A stretch of 64,000 nucleotides of DNA, from contig JBKHBN010000001.1 of NCBI GenBank assembly GCA_046542355.1, forward strand, positions 1-64,000, written 5' to 3'. The notes under the pieces were generated by a model. The model ran no database searches and was not told where the DNA came from. It saw only the letters and a program-made list of their open reading frames with translations. Source of the stretch: UBA1672 sp046542355 (GTDB taxonomy: Bacteria; Pseudomonadota; Alphaproteobacteria; Micavibrionales; Micavibrionaceae). This document shows positions 54,387 through 63,829 of this stretch, one piece after another (positions within the stretch are counted from its first letter, which is position 1; each line of letters opens with the position of its first letter). Position numbers and translations under genes: made by a program.

Positions 54387-54830
54387 CTAATCTTTATTTT
54401 TTCGCCATACGCAACTACTGTTTTTCTCTTTGAATACAAACAAACTGGACGCGCAATAATTCCACGAAAACGACGTAAAAACAGCCAAAAACTTGGCAAA
54501 ATAGACCCATGTCATATAATTGGCAATCACAATCATTAAAGTGCTCAGCCCCAGCCCCACAAGGCCAACGCCGCCATAACGCGCGGCCTGTCTGTACCAT
54601 CGCGCCTTATCGAGATTTTGAAACGTCCATGTCGCATTCCAGTAAAAACCGTTAATCAAGGCACAAAGAAAACCGGAAATATGCGCAAACACATAATGCA
54701 CTTCAAAAACACCGTACAACAAATAAAAAACAGAAAAATCAATAACAGCGTTGGACGCGCCAACAAGCGCAAATTTTCCCATACGCTTGAAATGAGCTTT
54801 TAAAGCAACCGATATTGATCTTCCTGACAT
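54387..54830 (-). CDS. GtrA-family membrane protein
   Basis: The 147-residue protein has four transmembrane helices and the family motifs FALVGASNAVIDFSVFYLL near the start and NFYWNATWTF-like NGFYWNATWTFQ. GtrA proteins are proposed to flip or handle polyprenyl-linked sugars in cell-surface glycan synthesis. It converges with clpX and has no glycosyltransferase beside it. ATG 54830 follows GAG at good spacing. Confidence 0.88.
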   Translation of the reverse strand: MSGRSISVALKAHFKRMGKFALVGASNAVIDFSVFYLLYGVFEVHYVFAHISGFLCALINGFYWNATWTFQNLDKARWYRQAARYGGVGLVGLGLSTLMIVIANYMTWVYFAKFLAVFTSFSWNYCASSLFVFKEKNSSCVWRKNKD

Positions 54831-55034
54831 ACAAAATCTCAAAAAAGCGAACAAAAAATATATATAAGAAAAACAAGAAACTTCATTCTTGCTCTTTTCC
54901 TAACGATGCGAACACGTTATGATTCCAACCCGAAGGTATAAAAAACATCACATACTATACCCATCGCATTATATAGTAAACACAACCCCGTCACACTGAC
55001 AGGGTCTAAAAACCGAAAGAGAGTTCTAACCATC

Positions 55035-55997
55035 ATGGAACACGCTAACAAAATCATGCCAATATCTGGCAAAAAATACCGACTCATCACCCGCAGCGAT
55101 ATGGACGGACTTGTCTGCGGCGTTTTGCTGAAAGAAATGGATCTTATAGACGATATTCTTTTTGCGCACCCAAAGGACATGCAAGACGGCCTGATTGAAG
55201 TTACGGAAGATGACATAACCACCAACCTTCCCTATTCGCCAGGAGCCTTCCTCGCTTTTGACCACCACGCCAGCGAAATTACCCGGCTAAGTGGAAAACC
55301 CGATAACCACATCATTGATGTAAACGCTCCTTCTGCTGCGCGCGTTGTTTATGATTATTTTGGCGGAAAAGAAAAATTTTCCAATGTCAGAGATGAAATG
55401 ATGGACGCCGTAGACAAAGCCGACTCTGCGCAATTCACAAAAGAAGAAATATTATCTCCTGAAGGGTGGGTACTACTCAGCTTCATCATGGATGCCCGCA
55501 CAGGACTGGGACGATTCCGTGATTTTAATATCTCCAATTACCAGCTCATGATGAAACTGATCGACTTTTGCCGCGATTGTAACGATATCAAAGAAATCCT
55601 TGAGCTGCCCGATGTCAAAGAACGTGTTGACCTTTACTATGACCACCAGATCAAATCCCGCGAACAAATAGAGCGTTGCGCAACTGTGTATAAAAACCTC
55701 GTTGTATTGGATCTACGCAAGGAAGAAACGATCTGGTCTAGCAACCGCTTTATGATATACGCCCTCTTCCCGCAATGTAACATCTCTATCCATGTCATGT
55801 GGGGCAAAAACAAGCAAAATACAGTCTTTGCAACTGGAAAATCCATACTCGATCGCAGCAGCAAAACCGACATTGGTTCATTAATGCTCCAATATGGCGG
55901 TGGTGGTCATCAGGCCGCAGGAACTTGCCAGATCGCCAATCTGGAGGCAGAAGACGTGTTGCATGAAATCATAGAAAAGATCAATCAGGACGGTTAG
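55035..55997 (+). CDS. DHH-family phosphoesterase (NrnA-like)
   Basis: The 320-residue protein has an N-terminal DHH domain with DMDGLVCG (22-29) and DHH near residue 76, then the C-terminal DHHA1 domain with GGGGHQAAG near 287. Such enzymes use two manganese ions to hydrolyse nano-RNAs, pAp or cyclic-dinucleotide products. It is followed 18 bp later by an adenylate-forming enzyme. The substrate is unknown. Confidence 0.92.
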   Translation: MEHANKIMPISGKKYRLITRSDMDGLVCGVLLKEMDLIDDILFAHPKDMQDGLIEVTEDDITTNLPYSPGAFLAFDHHASEITRLSGKPDNHIIDVNAPSAARVVYDYFGGKEKFSNVRDEMMDAVDKADSAQFTKEEILSPEGWVLLSFIMDARTGLGRFRDFNISNYQLMMKLIDFCRDCNDIKEILELPDVKERVDLYYDHQIKSREQIERCATVYKNLVVLDLRKEETIWSSNRFMIYALFPQCNISIHVMWGKNKQNTVFATGKSILDRSSKTDIGSLMLQYGGGGHQAAGTCQIANLEAEDVLHEIIEKINQDG

Positions 55998-56015
55998 GAT
56001 TAAAATTGCATCGTC

Positions 56016-57530
56016 ATGAGTATAATACGAAACACGCTTGTCTATGGCCTGTTGCTCCCTGATGTAGCAAGGGCCAAGCCCTCGCGCCGTGACAAACTGA
56101 CCAACATCATCCACCATGCAAACGAACATTGCCCTTACTACAAGGGCAAATACACTCATTTCCTCAATTGTGTAAAAGATTTTACGCAAGAGGAGTTCAA
56201 TTATGCATTCGATCACCTGCCCATCATCCACAGGAACGATCTTGCCGCACACAGCAAACAATTCCAGCCCGAAACACTGAAAAATACTAAGAACTTACTT
56301 GAAAATGGCAACCTGCCACCAATTTTAACTCTAATAAAAAATAGAGTTACAAATAAAGATTTTGCCGCATCAGTTCCACTTAACGCTGGAACATCCCGCC
56401 GCTGGATAAACCGACATGATGCAGGCTTATACACTCACAGCATCCTTCGTGCCATGAAAAAAAACGGCTGGCAACGCTCACAAAGATTTGCATCTTTCAT
56501 GCCGCAAGACACCTGTTTCACGAGCAACCTTTCTCACTATAAACACAGCCTGAAACAGATGTTTGGCTATACGCCGATCAGCTACACATCCCTGACAAAA
56601 GGTACCGTGGAAAAACTGCTGAAAGAATTGAAAAAAACCAGAACCAAGATGCTCTTAACAGCGCCTGGCACCCTCTTGCGCGTTGCTCAGATCATGAAAG
56701 AAGAAAATATCGGTCCATACCCACACCTCCCCGCCATTAATCTAAGCGGATCTCCCCTGCTCGATTGCAACAAAAACATTATCATGACAATGTTTCCAGA
56801 AAGCGACATACAATGCAGCTACGGCGCAAAAGAATCCGGCATAATAGCGCACCAATCCTCACTAAAAAGCTTTAACTACGATGTATTCGATGATCTTGTA
56901 TATCTTGAACAAGGCGCAGGAAATACAATCTTGCTAACCACCTACTGGCAAGAATCTTTCCCCCTGATCCGCTACAACACAGGCGATGTCGGGCGCATTG
57001 TAACAACAAAAGATGGAAAACAAAAAATAAAATCACTTGAAGGACGCCAGGCAGATCATATCATCGGCGCAGACGGATATATGTATTACCCCTCCTTCTT
57101 TAACATGTTTATAAACGAAATCAACAAAGCGCTAAACGACCCGATCATTGACTTCAAACTCCGCTACGGGCAAATAAAAGGCGCGCCACAGCTGCATCTG
57201 AATTTTGTTCTTATCGATCATAGCCATAAAGAAAAAATCAAAAAAACGGCCTTGGACATTCTCCAGCCTGTATTCTCAAATTATACACACATAACCATAG
57301 CCTTCCCCAACCATATCGATCATAATGCAACCAGCAAACACAAAATAATCGAGGACATCAATACACCGCTCCACACTTCTGGATACGACTATGTAAGCCA
57401 AAAAGAACAAAGCACAAAACAATGGTATTCGCACCCCACACGGGAACAGGACATAAAAGAACAAAACAGAGAAAAAGAGCCAGAAGAAAGACAAAACGAT
57501 GCCCAGCAAGAAAAGTATAATGTTCAATGA
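56016..57530 (+). CDS. Adenylate-forming (PaaK/CapK-like) enzyme
   Basis: The 504-residue protein resembles phenylacetate-CoA ligase and CapK-type AMP-forming enzymes: HCPYYKGKY near residue 33, a region corresponding to the phosphate-binding loop (SVPLNAGTSRRW, near 122, diverged from the usual SSGTTG), YGAKESGIIAH near 269, and YNTGDVGR near 325. These enzymes activate a carboxylate as an acyl-AMP. The substrate is not inferable. It overlaps the S66 gene by 4 bp, so they are coupled. Confidence 0.85.
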   Translation: MSIIRNTLVYGLLLPDVARAKPSRRDKLTNIIHHANEHCPYYKGKYTHFLNCVKDFTQEEFNYAFDHLPIIHRNDLAAHSKQFQPETLKNTKNLLENGNLPPILTLIKNRVTNKDFAASVPLNAGTSRRWINRHDAGLYTHSILRAMKKNGWQRSQRFASFMPQDTCFTSNLSHYKHSLKQMFGYTPISYTSLTKGTVEKLLKELKKTRTKMLLTAPGTLLRVAQIMKEENIGPYPHLPAINLSGSPLLDCNKNIIMTMFPESDIQCSYGAKESGIIAHQSSLKSFNYDVFDDLVYLEQGAGNTILLTTYWQESFPLIRYNTGDVGRIVTTKDGKQKIKSLEGRQADHIIGADGYMYYPSFFNMFINEINKALNDPIIDFKLRYGQIKGAPQLHLNFVLIDHSHKEKIKKTALDILQPVFSNYTHITIAFPNHIDHNATSKHKIIEDINTPLHTSGYDYVSQKEQSTKQWYSHPTREQDIKEQNREKEPEERQNDAQQEKYNVQ

Positions 57531-58471
57531 CTAAAAAAACGCAATCAATGCCAGACCAGATCCCCCCTCTGCCCTTAAAGAAAGGCGGAACCATCGGCGT
57601 TTTTGCGCCATCAAGCTGGGTTGACCCTGAAGACATTGAAAAATCAAGCCAATATGCAGAATCTCTTGGCTACAACGTTTTCATACATCCACAAACCTAC
57701 GAACGCGAGCACCAGAGCGCTGGAACAATTCTACAAAAAGCAATGGCCTTTCAGGGATTGTGGCAAAGAAAAGACATTGACGCAATTTGGATCGCAGGAG
57801 GGGGGAACCGCTGCCTACACCTGCTCTCAGCGCTCAACCTTGAAGCCTTAAAACGCGCAGAGCCCAAACCCGTTATTGGCTTTAGCGATGCAACGGCATT
57901 ACTCAATACCCTGCACGCGCACACCAGTATCATAACCTTCCACGGCCCGGTATTCAAAAACCTGCACAAACACAACCCTGAACAGCTAAACCATCTCTTC
58001 ACCCTTCTGGAAGGCGAAAAAAACACAAGCTACCTTATAAAAAAAGACAACATCATCAAGGAGGGAAAGGCATCAGGCCGCCTCATCGGCGGAAACCTCA
58101 GCATATTTCAATACCTGCCACAAATATGGATCAATGACATCTGCGATAATGCCATCATATTCCTCGAAGACTGCAACGAAGAGATCAGCCGTATAGACAG
58201 AACGTTCACCTATCTACGCCAGCTTGGAATTTTTAAAAAATGCGCAGCACTCCTTCTGGGAGAATTCTCAAACCTCAAAGATACAGGCCGCCCCTACGGC
58301 TATACCCTTAAAGATATCATTCTAGAGCACACAGAAAACCTCGATATTCCTGTATTATGCAACATGCCCTTTGGTCATGGAAAAAACCTCTACAGCTTTC
58401 CCATTGGCGCCTCAGCCACGCTTGACACAGATACATGCATCTTCAAACTTGAAAGCCATCCCACACGCTAA
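57527..58471 (+). CDS. S66 family LD-carboxypeptidase
   Basis: LD-carboxypeptidases cut the terminal D-amino acid from peptidoglycan tetrapeptides during recycling. The 314-residue protein has the catalytic serine in GFSDAT near residue 119, the glutamate in LEDCNEE near 213 and the histidine in PFGHG near 284, the complete Ser-His-Glu triad. Some family members instead cleave other peptide conjugates such as microcin C7. It is coupled to the adenylate-forming gene (ATGA overlap). Confidence 0.9.
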   Translation: MTKKTQSMPDQIPPLPLKKGGTIGVFAPSSWVDPEDIEKSSQYAESLGYNVFIHPQTYEREHQSAGTILQKAMAFQGLWQRKDIDAIWIAGGGNRCLHLLSALNLEALKRAEPKPVIGFSDATALLNTLHAHTSIITFHGPVFKNLHKHNPEQLNHLFTLLEGEKNTSYLIKKDNIIKEGKASGRLIGGNLSIFQYLPQIWINDICDNAIIFLEDCNEEISRIDRTFTYLRQLGIFKKCAALLLGEFSNLKDTGRPYGYTLKDIILEHTENLDIPVLCNMPFGHGKNLYSFPIGASATLDTDTCIFKLESHPTR

Positions 58472-58481
58472 GCCCCGTTAA

Positions 58482-58946
58482 TCAAAACTTTTTATACGCA
58501 CCAACATGAAACCCCTCATGCGCACCCCAAAAATCACGGTGTGATATGACCTGTTTATTGTTAAGCACACACACCTCGCTCATACCATCAAACGATAAGG
58601 ACTTGCCTTTGGTGTTTTTTCCAACTATTGATAAACCGCCGTTATTGTGCACCGAACAAATCATACTCCAATAGACATAAGCGACGCCTTCACGCCGCCC
58701 CCATACAAAATCATGCACCCGATACCGAAGCAGGCTTTTTCCTGCTGCACCACGTTTATATAAATTAAACCGCTCCATCATAAGAGATTTAAACGCATCC
58801 ACCCCCTTTGTTCTATGATAAGGATCTTCAAAAACAAAGGCTGGATCAAGGACAGAGTCAAACAAAGACAAGGAGCGCGCTGTCATGCTGCCTAACAATT
58901 CAACATAATCCTCCAGCGGTTTTTGTAGTTCTAAAGTCTGAAACAT
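58482..58946 (-). CDS. NTF2-like/SnoaL-like protein
   Basis: The 154-residue protein has the cone-shaped NTF2-like fold pattern: a helical start, DPAFVFEDPYHRTKGVDAFKSLM, then alternating strands (LRYRVHDFVWGR, VAYVYWSMICSV, LSFDGMSEVCVLNNKQVISHRDFWG). Members are often enzymes or ligand-binding proteins. Specific function is not inferable. Start chosen at ATG 58946 by family length; a longer frame begins at 59000. Confidence 0.8.
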   Translation of the reverse strand: MFQTLELQKPLEDYVELLGSMTARSLSLFDSVLDPAFVFEDPYHRTKGVDAFKSLMMERFNLYKRGAAGKSLLRYRVHDFVWGRREGVAYVYWSMICSVHNNGGLSIVGKNTKGKSLSFDGMSEVCVLNNKQVISHRDFWGAHEGFHVGAYKKF

Positions 58947-59099
58947 CAAAAATAATGCACTTAAATGTATGAAAAGATTCAACGAAAATAATAATATCAA
59001 CAGGCAGATTATACGCCTTCACCACACGGATCTAAAGTGTTTTATTAATCTCAATATCAAAGATATGTAAAATATTTTAAGTTTTCCACATCATTACAG

Positions 59100-59128
59100 T
59101 TGAAAATTCATTCATTTTTTGTTATGCT
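59100..59128 (+). promoter_or_regulatory. Strong sigma70 promoter upstream of carD
   Basis: TTGAAA (59100-59105), a 17-bp spacer and TATGCT (59123-59128). Transcription would start near 59135, leaving a leader of about 165 bases before carD. Confidence 0.65.
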
Positions 59129-59168
59129 CCCTCCATGTCGAGTTAATAGGACAATTTAAAACATCTGC

Positions 59169-59205
59169 GAGCGACCTTTTATGCATGTTTTGGTTGCTCT
59201 TTTTT
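59169..59205 (+). terminator. Terminator-like hairpin in the carD leader (attenuator or short RNA)
   Basis: GAGCGACC (59169-59176) pairs with GGTTGCTC (59192-59199, one G-U pair) and six Ts follow. It lies between the promoter and carD. If it works, it would yield an RNA of about 70 bases or attenuate carD. Confidence 0.6.
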
Positions 59206-59298
59206 GTTCCCTGTCGTAACCCAGCGCACCTGGAACGGGAATTTGTACTTCGACATCGCCCATAGAAAGAAGACAACAAAGGAAAAGGTGAAACAACA

Positions 59299-59859
59299 AT
59301 GGCAAATAACGATAACATCAAGTTCAAAACAGGCGACTGCGTTGTATACCCCGCTCACGGTGTTGGAAGCGTGGAAGGAATAGAAACACAGACAATCGCA
59401 GGCATGGAGCTCAGCCTGTATGTTGTCAGCTTTGAAAAAGATCGCATGCGCTTGAAAATCCCGGTGGCAAAAGCCGAAACATCTGGTCTACGCAAACTTA
59501 GCTCCAGCGAACGCCTTGATGATGCCCTCAAGACACTCAAAGGCCGCTCCCGCGTTCGCCGCACAATGTGGAGTCGTCGCGCCCAGGAATATGAAACAAA
59601 AATCAATTCCGGCGACCCCGTATCAATCGCCGAGGTTCTTCGCGATCTAAAACGTAGCAATGACGACACAGAGCAATCTTACAGCGAACGTCAGATTTAT
59701 CAATCAGCTTTGGAAAGACTGGCACGTGAAGTGGCCGCTGTAGACAACATCACAGAGATGAAAGCAACAGAAAAGCTTGAAGATATGATGGGCAAACTCA
59801 AAGCGCCTATTGCCATCAGCGACAATGATGATAACGAAAAAGAAGCAAAAGCAGCATAA
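59299..59859 (+). CDS. carD: CarD-family transcription regulator (CdnL)
   Basis: CarD/CdnL binds RNA polymerase beta through its N-terminal Tudor-like domain and stabilises open complexes at rRNA and other promoters. The 186-residue protein shows the domain start FKTGDCVVYPAHGVGSVEGIE, then RLKIPVAKAETSGLRKLSS, and a helical C-terminal domain (RRAQEYETKI, YSERQIYQSALERLAREVA). AAGGTGA precedes the ATG. A terminator follows. Confidence 0.96.
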   Translation: MANNDNIKFKTGDCVVYPAHGVGSVEGIETQTIAGMELSLYVVSFEKDRMRLKIPVAKAETSGLRKLSSSERLDDALKTLKGRSRVRRTMWSRRAQEYETKINSGDPVSIAEVLRDLKRSNDDTEQSYSERQIYQSALERLAREVAAVDNITEMKATEKLEDMMGKLKAPIAISDNDDNEKEAKAA

Positions 59860-59889
59860 ACCAATCGCTGTTTTAGAAACATAAACAAT

Positions 59890-59924
59890 AAAAGCGCGCA
59901 GAAATAAGTCTGGGCGCTTTTTTT
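59890..59924 (+). terminator. Terminator after carD
   Basis: AAAAGCGC (59890-59897) pairs with GCGCTTTT (59914-59921) and a T run follows. It could also serve the convergent M48 gene. Confidence 0.8.
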
Positions 59925-59962
59925 ACCAACAGAAAAAAGAAGTCATTTTAAAATCCGGCGCC

Positions 59963-61429
59963 CTAAAACGACGCCACGATCTTATAAAGCTGGCCGGGCT
60001 GAAGCTTTTGACCGGCACTCAACCCATTAAGCACCCTGAAACGCTCTTCACGATAATCATCAACAGCCATGCGCGCAGATAAACTTGCAACCGTATCCCC
60101 AGCCTTCGCCGCCACAATCCGAATGCGGCGCGGACTGTAAGATTTATACTCATCAGCCTTCATCTTACGAAAACTATATGTTGCCGCCTTCAGGGCATCA
60201 AGCTGCGATGAAGTAGGGTTAGGCGGTAAAACCACCTGAAAACGGGCAATTTGATCATCCCCCCAGCGCACTGCAACAAGCTGCAACATGACATTCCGGT
60301 TATCAAAACGCCCGGCAAGAGAGGCTGTCGCCGCCTTCATCCCTCCAACAGTAATCTCCTCTGCGCGCTCGACCGCCTGCCCTTTAAGCCAGTCATCTCT
60401 AAGATAGCGCATAGGGCTAACACGCTCAGCATTGCGCTGGATATCAAATATAATCAACCCGCCATTCGATGCACCCATTCCCTTCGCCACCACCTGAGAG
60501 GGACTATTAAAAAGCCGATAATCCTCTGGCACGCTAAAGATAAACCCAAGCTCAGGATGAACAAAAGTATCTCCACGCACAAACCCCTGCGCAGCACTAT
60601 CGCCATAAATCATACCATCAATAACACGCAAATAAGCATCGCGGCCAACAGCGCCGCCGCCCTCACCCCGAGCAGCCGCCCGTGCTTCGGCAACCGTCTT
60701 GCTTACGCGATCTCCCGTTGCCGGATGCGTTGCAAAAAACGTATTAAGCGGATTAAATCCGGTTTGCCCTGCGAGCCTGCGCTCTAAAGCACTATCGGCC
60801 TGCAAACGCTGTAAAAAAGAAGCCATCGCATTCACATCATACCCCGCGCGCCCTAAATACCGTATCCCCAAAATATCCGCCTCACTTTCCTGCTCACGCG
60901 AATAAGATTTGAGGTACAGATCACTGCCAATACCCAAAGCCTGCGTAACCCCGCTCGAATCAATAGCCGCTGATAAAATAGACGCCCCTATGCTCGTCGC
61001 CACCCCGCGAGAATAACGCTCCGCTGAATGACGCGCCGTGATATGCCCTGCCTCGTGCGCAAGTACAGCCGCCATTTCTGCCTCACTACCGGCCAAAGCC
61101 ATAAGCCCGCGCGTTAAATAAATATATCCCCCCGGTAAGGCAAACGCATTAACTATAGGGCTATCAAGCAGGAAAAAGCGATATGTCACATCAGGCCGTT
61201 CGGTGCGAGCCGTTACATTCTTTCCCACCTCGGAGACATACTCTTGCAACCGCTCATCATCATAAAGACCATATTCCTTCAATATTTTCTCATGCTCCTG
61301 CGCCCCGACCTGTTGCTCCTGAGCCGAACTCATAAAAGCAGTGAACTGCTTCGCACCGGTGGCCGGATTGGTCGAACACCCCGCTAGAAAAACAAAAGCT
61401 GTAAAAAATAAAAATAAACGCTTGAACAT
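59963..61429 (-). CDS. M48 family metalloprotease lipoprotein (BepA-like) with LysM-like end
   Basis: The 488-residue protein has a lipoprotein signal (FLAGC), a zinc metalloprotease domain with HEAGH near residue 124 and the ESEADILG glutamate motif, then PATGDRV. A C-terminal region from about 435 resembles LysM (AGDTVASLSARM, LNGL, LQPGQLYKIV), which would bind peptidoglycan. Related BepA proteins clear misfolded outer-membrane proteins. ATG 61429 chosen over GTG 61444. It diverges from the nuclease gene. Confidence 0.92.
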   Translation of the reverse strand: MFKRLFLFFTAFVFLAGCSTNPATGAKQFTAFMSSAQEQQVGAQEHEKILKEYGLYDDERLQEYVSEVGKNVTARTERPDVTYRFFLLDSPIVNAFALPGGYIYLTRGLMALAGSEAEMAAVLAHEAGHITARHSAERYSRGVATSIGASILSAAIDSSGVTQALGIGSDLYLKSYSREQESEADILGIRYLGRAGYDVNAMASFLQRLQADSALERRLAGQTGFNPLNTFFATHPATGDRVSKTVAEARAAARGEGGGAVGRDAYLRVIDGMIYGDSAAQGFVRGDTFVHPELGFIFSVPEDYRLFNSPSQVVAKGMGASNGGLIIFDIQRNAERVSPMRYLRDDWLKGQAVERAEEITVGGMKAATASLAGRFDNRNVMLQLVAVRWGDDQIARFQVVLPPNPTSSQLDALKAATYSFRKMKADEYKSYSPRRIRIVAAKAGDTVASLSARMAVDDYREERFRVLNGLSAGQKLQPGQLYKIVASF

Positions 61430-61446
61430 TTTCTCAACTCGCACGC

Positions 61447-62442
61447 ATGATGATGAACATGAAAAAGATATTAACCATTATTACAGTTTTTTCCACCCTG
61501 TTTCTAATCACTGTGACAGGGTTATTCCATAATGAACCGGGACACGCACAGGGAACAAAACCAACTCCCCTTATTTTGCCCGGCGCCGATTTTAGCGCCA
61601 TGCACAACGCCGGAACAAGCATCGTATCCGAAGTCATCAATCCTATGACCATAAAGCTTGAGGATGGGCGCACCATAACCCTGAGCGGGCTGGACTACCC
61701 GGATCTTGATTTCTACAATCCCGGCGAGCTGGCCATCACAGCGCAAAAAGTTCTCGAAGACTTTTTGAAAGGAAAACATGTCACCATCTATCAAACGCCT
61801 CAAGCCGATCAGGGACGCATAAACCGTATGGGACATCACATCGCCCACCTCTCCCGCCACGAACGCAACACTTTGAAAGGCAACGCAGATAACAGCAATG
61901 TCAAAAACAAAGACACATGGGTGCAAGGATTAATATTATCTCTAGGGCTGGCGCGTGTTCGTACAACAAAATATAACCGTGAAATGGCCGCACAACTCTT
62001 GCAGCTCGAACAGCAGGCTCGAACAGACAAATCCGGCCTGTGGGCCATGGAAAAATACGCGCCCCTTACCCCCGAACAAGCAAAAAACCATATTGGCCGT
62101 TATCAGATTATTGAAGGGCAGGTTCAAAATATAGGCATGCACAAAAACAAAATCTATATCAACTTCGGCAATAACTGGCGCGATGATTTTACACTGGGCA
62201 TTAGCGGCACAAACGCCCGCACCTTCCGCCGCGAGAATATCAACCCGCTCAACTGGAACAACGCCCGCCTCCGCGTTCGCGGCTGGATAGAAAGCTATAA
62301 CGGCCCCTATATCGAAATCGACCACCCCGAACGTATCGAGATCCTATCCCCGATTAAAAAAGAAAAAGACACTCCAACACCCTCCAAAACAGATAAATCC
62401 TTTACCAAAGACGGTTCATCCCTGCCCGCATACAACAAGTAA
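61447..62442 (+). CDS. Exported thermonuclease-family (SNase-like) protein
   Basis: The 331-residue protein has a signal peptide (about residues 5-33, ending near GHAQ). An SNase-like OB-fold domain follows (about 60-200: VINPMTIKLEDGRTITLSGLDYPD, ITAQKVLEDFLKGKHVTIY, LGLARV, LQLEQQARTDKSGLW). A second region then carries HIGRYQIIEGQV and an OB-like segment. Some SNase catalytic arginine positions look altered, so activity is unproven. Start among clustered ATGs is uncertain; 61459 is an alternative. Confidence 0.85.
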   Translation: MMMNMKKILTIITVFSTLFLITVTGLFHNEPGHAQGTKPTPLILPGADFSAMHNAGTSIVSEVINPMTIKLEDGRTITLSGLDYPDLDFYNPGELAITAQKVLEDFLKGKHVTIYQTPQADQGRINRMGHHIAHLSRHERNTLKGNADNSNVKNKDTWVQGLILSLGLARVRTTKYNREMAAQLLQLEQQARTDKSGLWAMEKYAPLTPEQAKNHIGRYQIIEGQVQNIGMHKNKIYINFGNNWRDDFTLGISGTNARTFRRENINPLNWNNARLRVRGWIESYNGPYIEIDHPERIEILSPIKKEKDTPTPSKTDKSFTKDGSSLPAYNK

Positions 62443-62497
62443 AACACTGATAAACAAACAAATACTGCATCGCACCACACAAAGTCGATTCAATTTG

Positions 62498-62526
62498 TTG
62501 TACATAAAAACATAAATGCCTATAAA
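62498..62526 (+). promoter_or_regulatory. Likely pgk promoter
   Basis: TTGTAC (62498-62503), a 17-bp spacer and TATAAA (62521-62526), about 70 bp upstream of the pgk start. Confidence 0.55.
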
Positions 62527-62594
62527 GGGGCGATATTTGATAAAAGCTTGCAGGGCATAAAAACGTGAACACATCTAAAAAAGGGGAAGGGAAC

Positions 62595-63806
62595 ATGAAT
62601 TTCAAGACATTAAAAGAGCTCAATGTTGAAAGAAAAACCGTTTTACTCAGAGCTGATTTGAATGTCCCGATGCAAAACAATACAGTCACCGACACAATGC
62701 GCATAGATCGTCTAAAACCCACAATCGATTATCTGTTGGAAAAAAACGCAAAAATTATAATCGTATCGCATTATGGCCGCCCGAACGGTAAGCGGGTTTT
62801 TAACATGTCCATGGGATTTATCGCTCCCGTTCTGCAAACGCGCTGGAATGTTCCGGTCAGCTTTTCTCCTGATACAATCGGCAAGCACGTTAAGGAAAGC
62901 ATTGCACAACTTCCCCCCAAAAGCATCGTGCTCCTGGAAAATGTACGTTTCCACAAGGAAGAAAAAGCCAACGATGACCAATTTGCAAAACAACTGGCTG
63001 AGCTGGCTGATATTTACATTAATGATGCCTTTTCTACATCACACCGCGCGCACGCCTCAATGCTTGGCGTAACACAATATTTACCCAGCGCCGCCGGTCT
63101 GCTCATGGAAGAAGAATTAACAGCCTTGAACGCCGCCTTGGGAAGTCCTGAAAAACCATTACTGGCCGTAACGGGTGGCTCGAAAATTTCTACAAAACTG
63201 GGGGTGCTTAAACACCTGATCGAAAAAGTCGATTATCTGGTGTTAGGAGGAGGAATGGCCAATACATTCCTCTACGCGCAAGGCATATCCGTAGGAAAAT
63301 CACTATGTGAAACAGATATGATAGACACCGCGCAAGAGATTATAAAAACGGCAGAAAAAGAAGGCTGCAAAATCATTCTTCCCTTAGATGTTGTTGTCAC
63401 CAAAGAGCTAAAAGAAAGCACATTTTCCAGCATCATGAACATAGACGACATCCGCGACGATATGATGGCCGTTGATATTGGCCCCAAAAGCGTTGCTCAA
63501 ATCAAAGACTATCTCAACAAATCAAAAACAGTCGTTTGGAACGGCCCGCTGGGTGTTTTTGAAAACAAACCATTTGATAATGGAACAAACGAAATCGCCG
63601 CGGCTGTAGGCAAACACACGCTGGAAGGAAAATGCTCAAGCATCGCAGGAGGCGGAGACACAATGGCTGCGCTGGAAAATGCAGGGTGTCAGGATCAATT
63701 CTCCTATGTCTCTACCGCAGGCGGAGCATTTCTCGAATGGCTTGAGGGTAAAGAACTACCAGCCATCAAGCCCCTTAGAAAAAATACATTAAGCAACGTA
63801 GCCTAA
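62595..63806 (+). CDS. pgk: Phosphoglycerate kinase
   Basis: PGK transfers phosphate from 1,3-bisphosphoglycerate to ADP in glycolysis. The 403-residue protein has the N-terminal substrate site (LLRADLNVPM), the HYGRP loop, GGSKISTKLGVLKHL, NGPLGVFENKPF and the nucleotide-site GGGDTMAAL. ATG 62595 follows GGGGAAGG; a GTG at 62565 is in frame but less likely. Confidence 0.97.
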   Translation: MNFKTLKELNVERKTVLLRADLNVPMQNNTVTDTMRIDRLKPTIDYLLEKNAKIIIVSHYGRPNGKRVFNMSMGFIAPVLQTRWNVPVSFSPDTIGKHVKESIAQLPPKSIVLLENVRFHKEEKANDDQFAKQLAELADIYINDAFSTSHRAHASMLGVTQYLPSAAGLLMEEELTALNAALGSPEKPLLAVTGGSKISTKLGVLKHLIEKVDYLVLGGGMANTFLYAQGISVGKSLCETDMIDTAQEIIKTAEKEGCKIILPLDVVVTKELKESTFSSIMNIDDIRDDMMAVDIGPKSVAQIKDYLNKSKTVVWNGPLGVFENKPFDNGTNEIAAAVGKHTLEGKCSSIAGGGDTMAALENAGCQDQFSYVSTAGGAFLEWLEGKELPAIKPLRKNTLSNVA

Positions 63807-63829
63807 AACACCTCCGGCAACACACCTTA

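Larger units (their letters stand above)
58947..59298. other. Intergenic region upstream of carD
   Basis: This 352-bp gap has no credible gene. It holds a carD promoter (59100-59128), a terminator-like hairpin (59169-59205), and further possible pairing (GTTCC around 59207 with GGAAC around 59232) before the carD ribosome-binding site. Confidence 0.6.
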
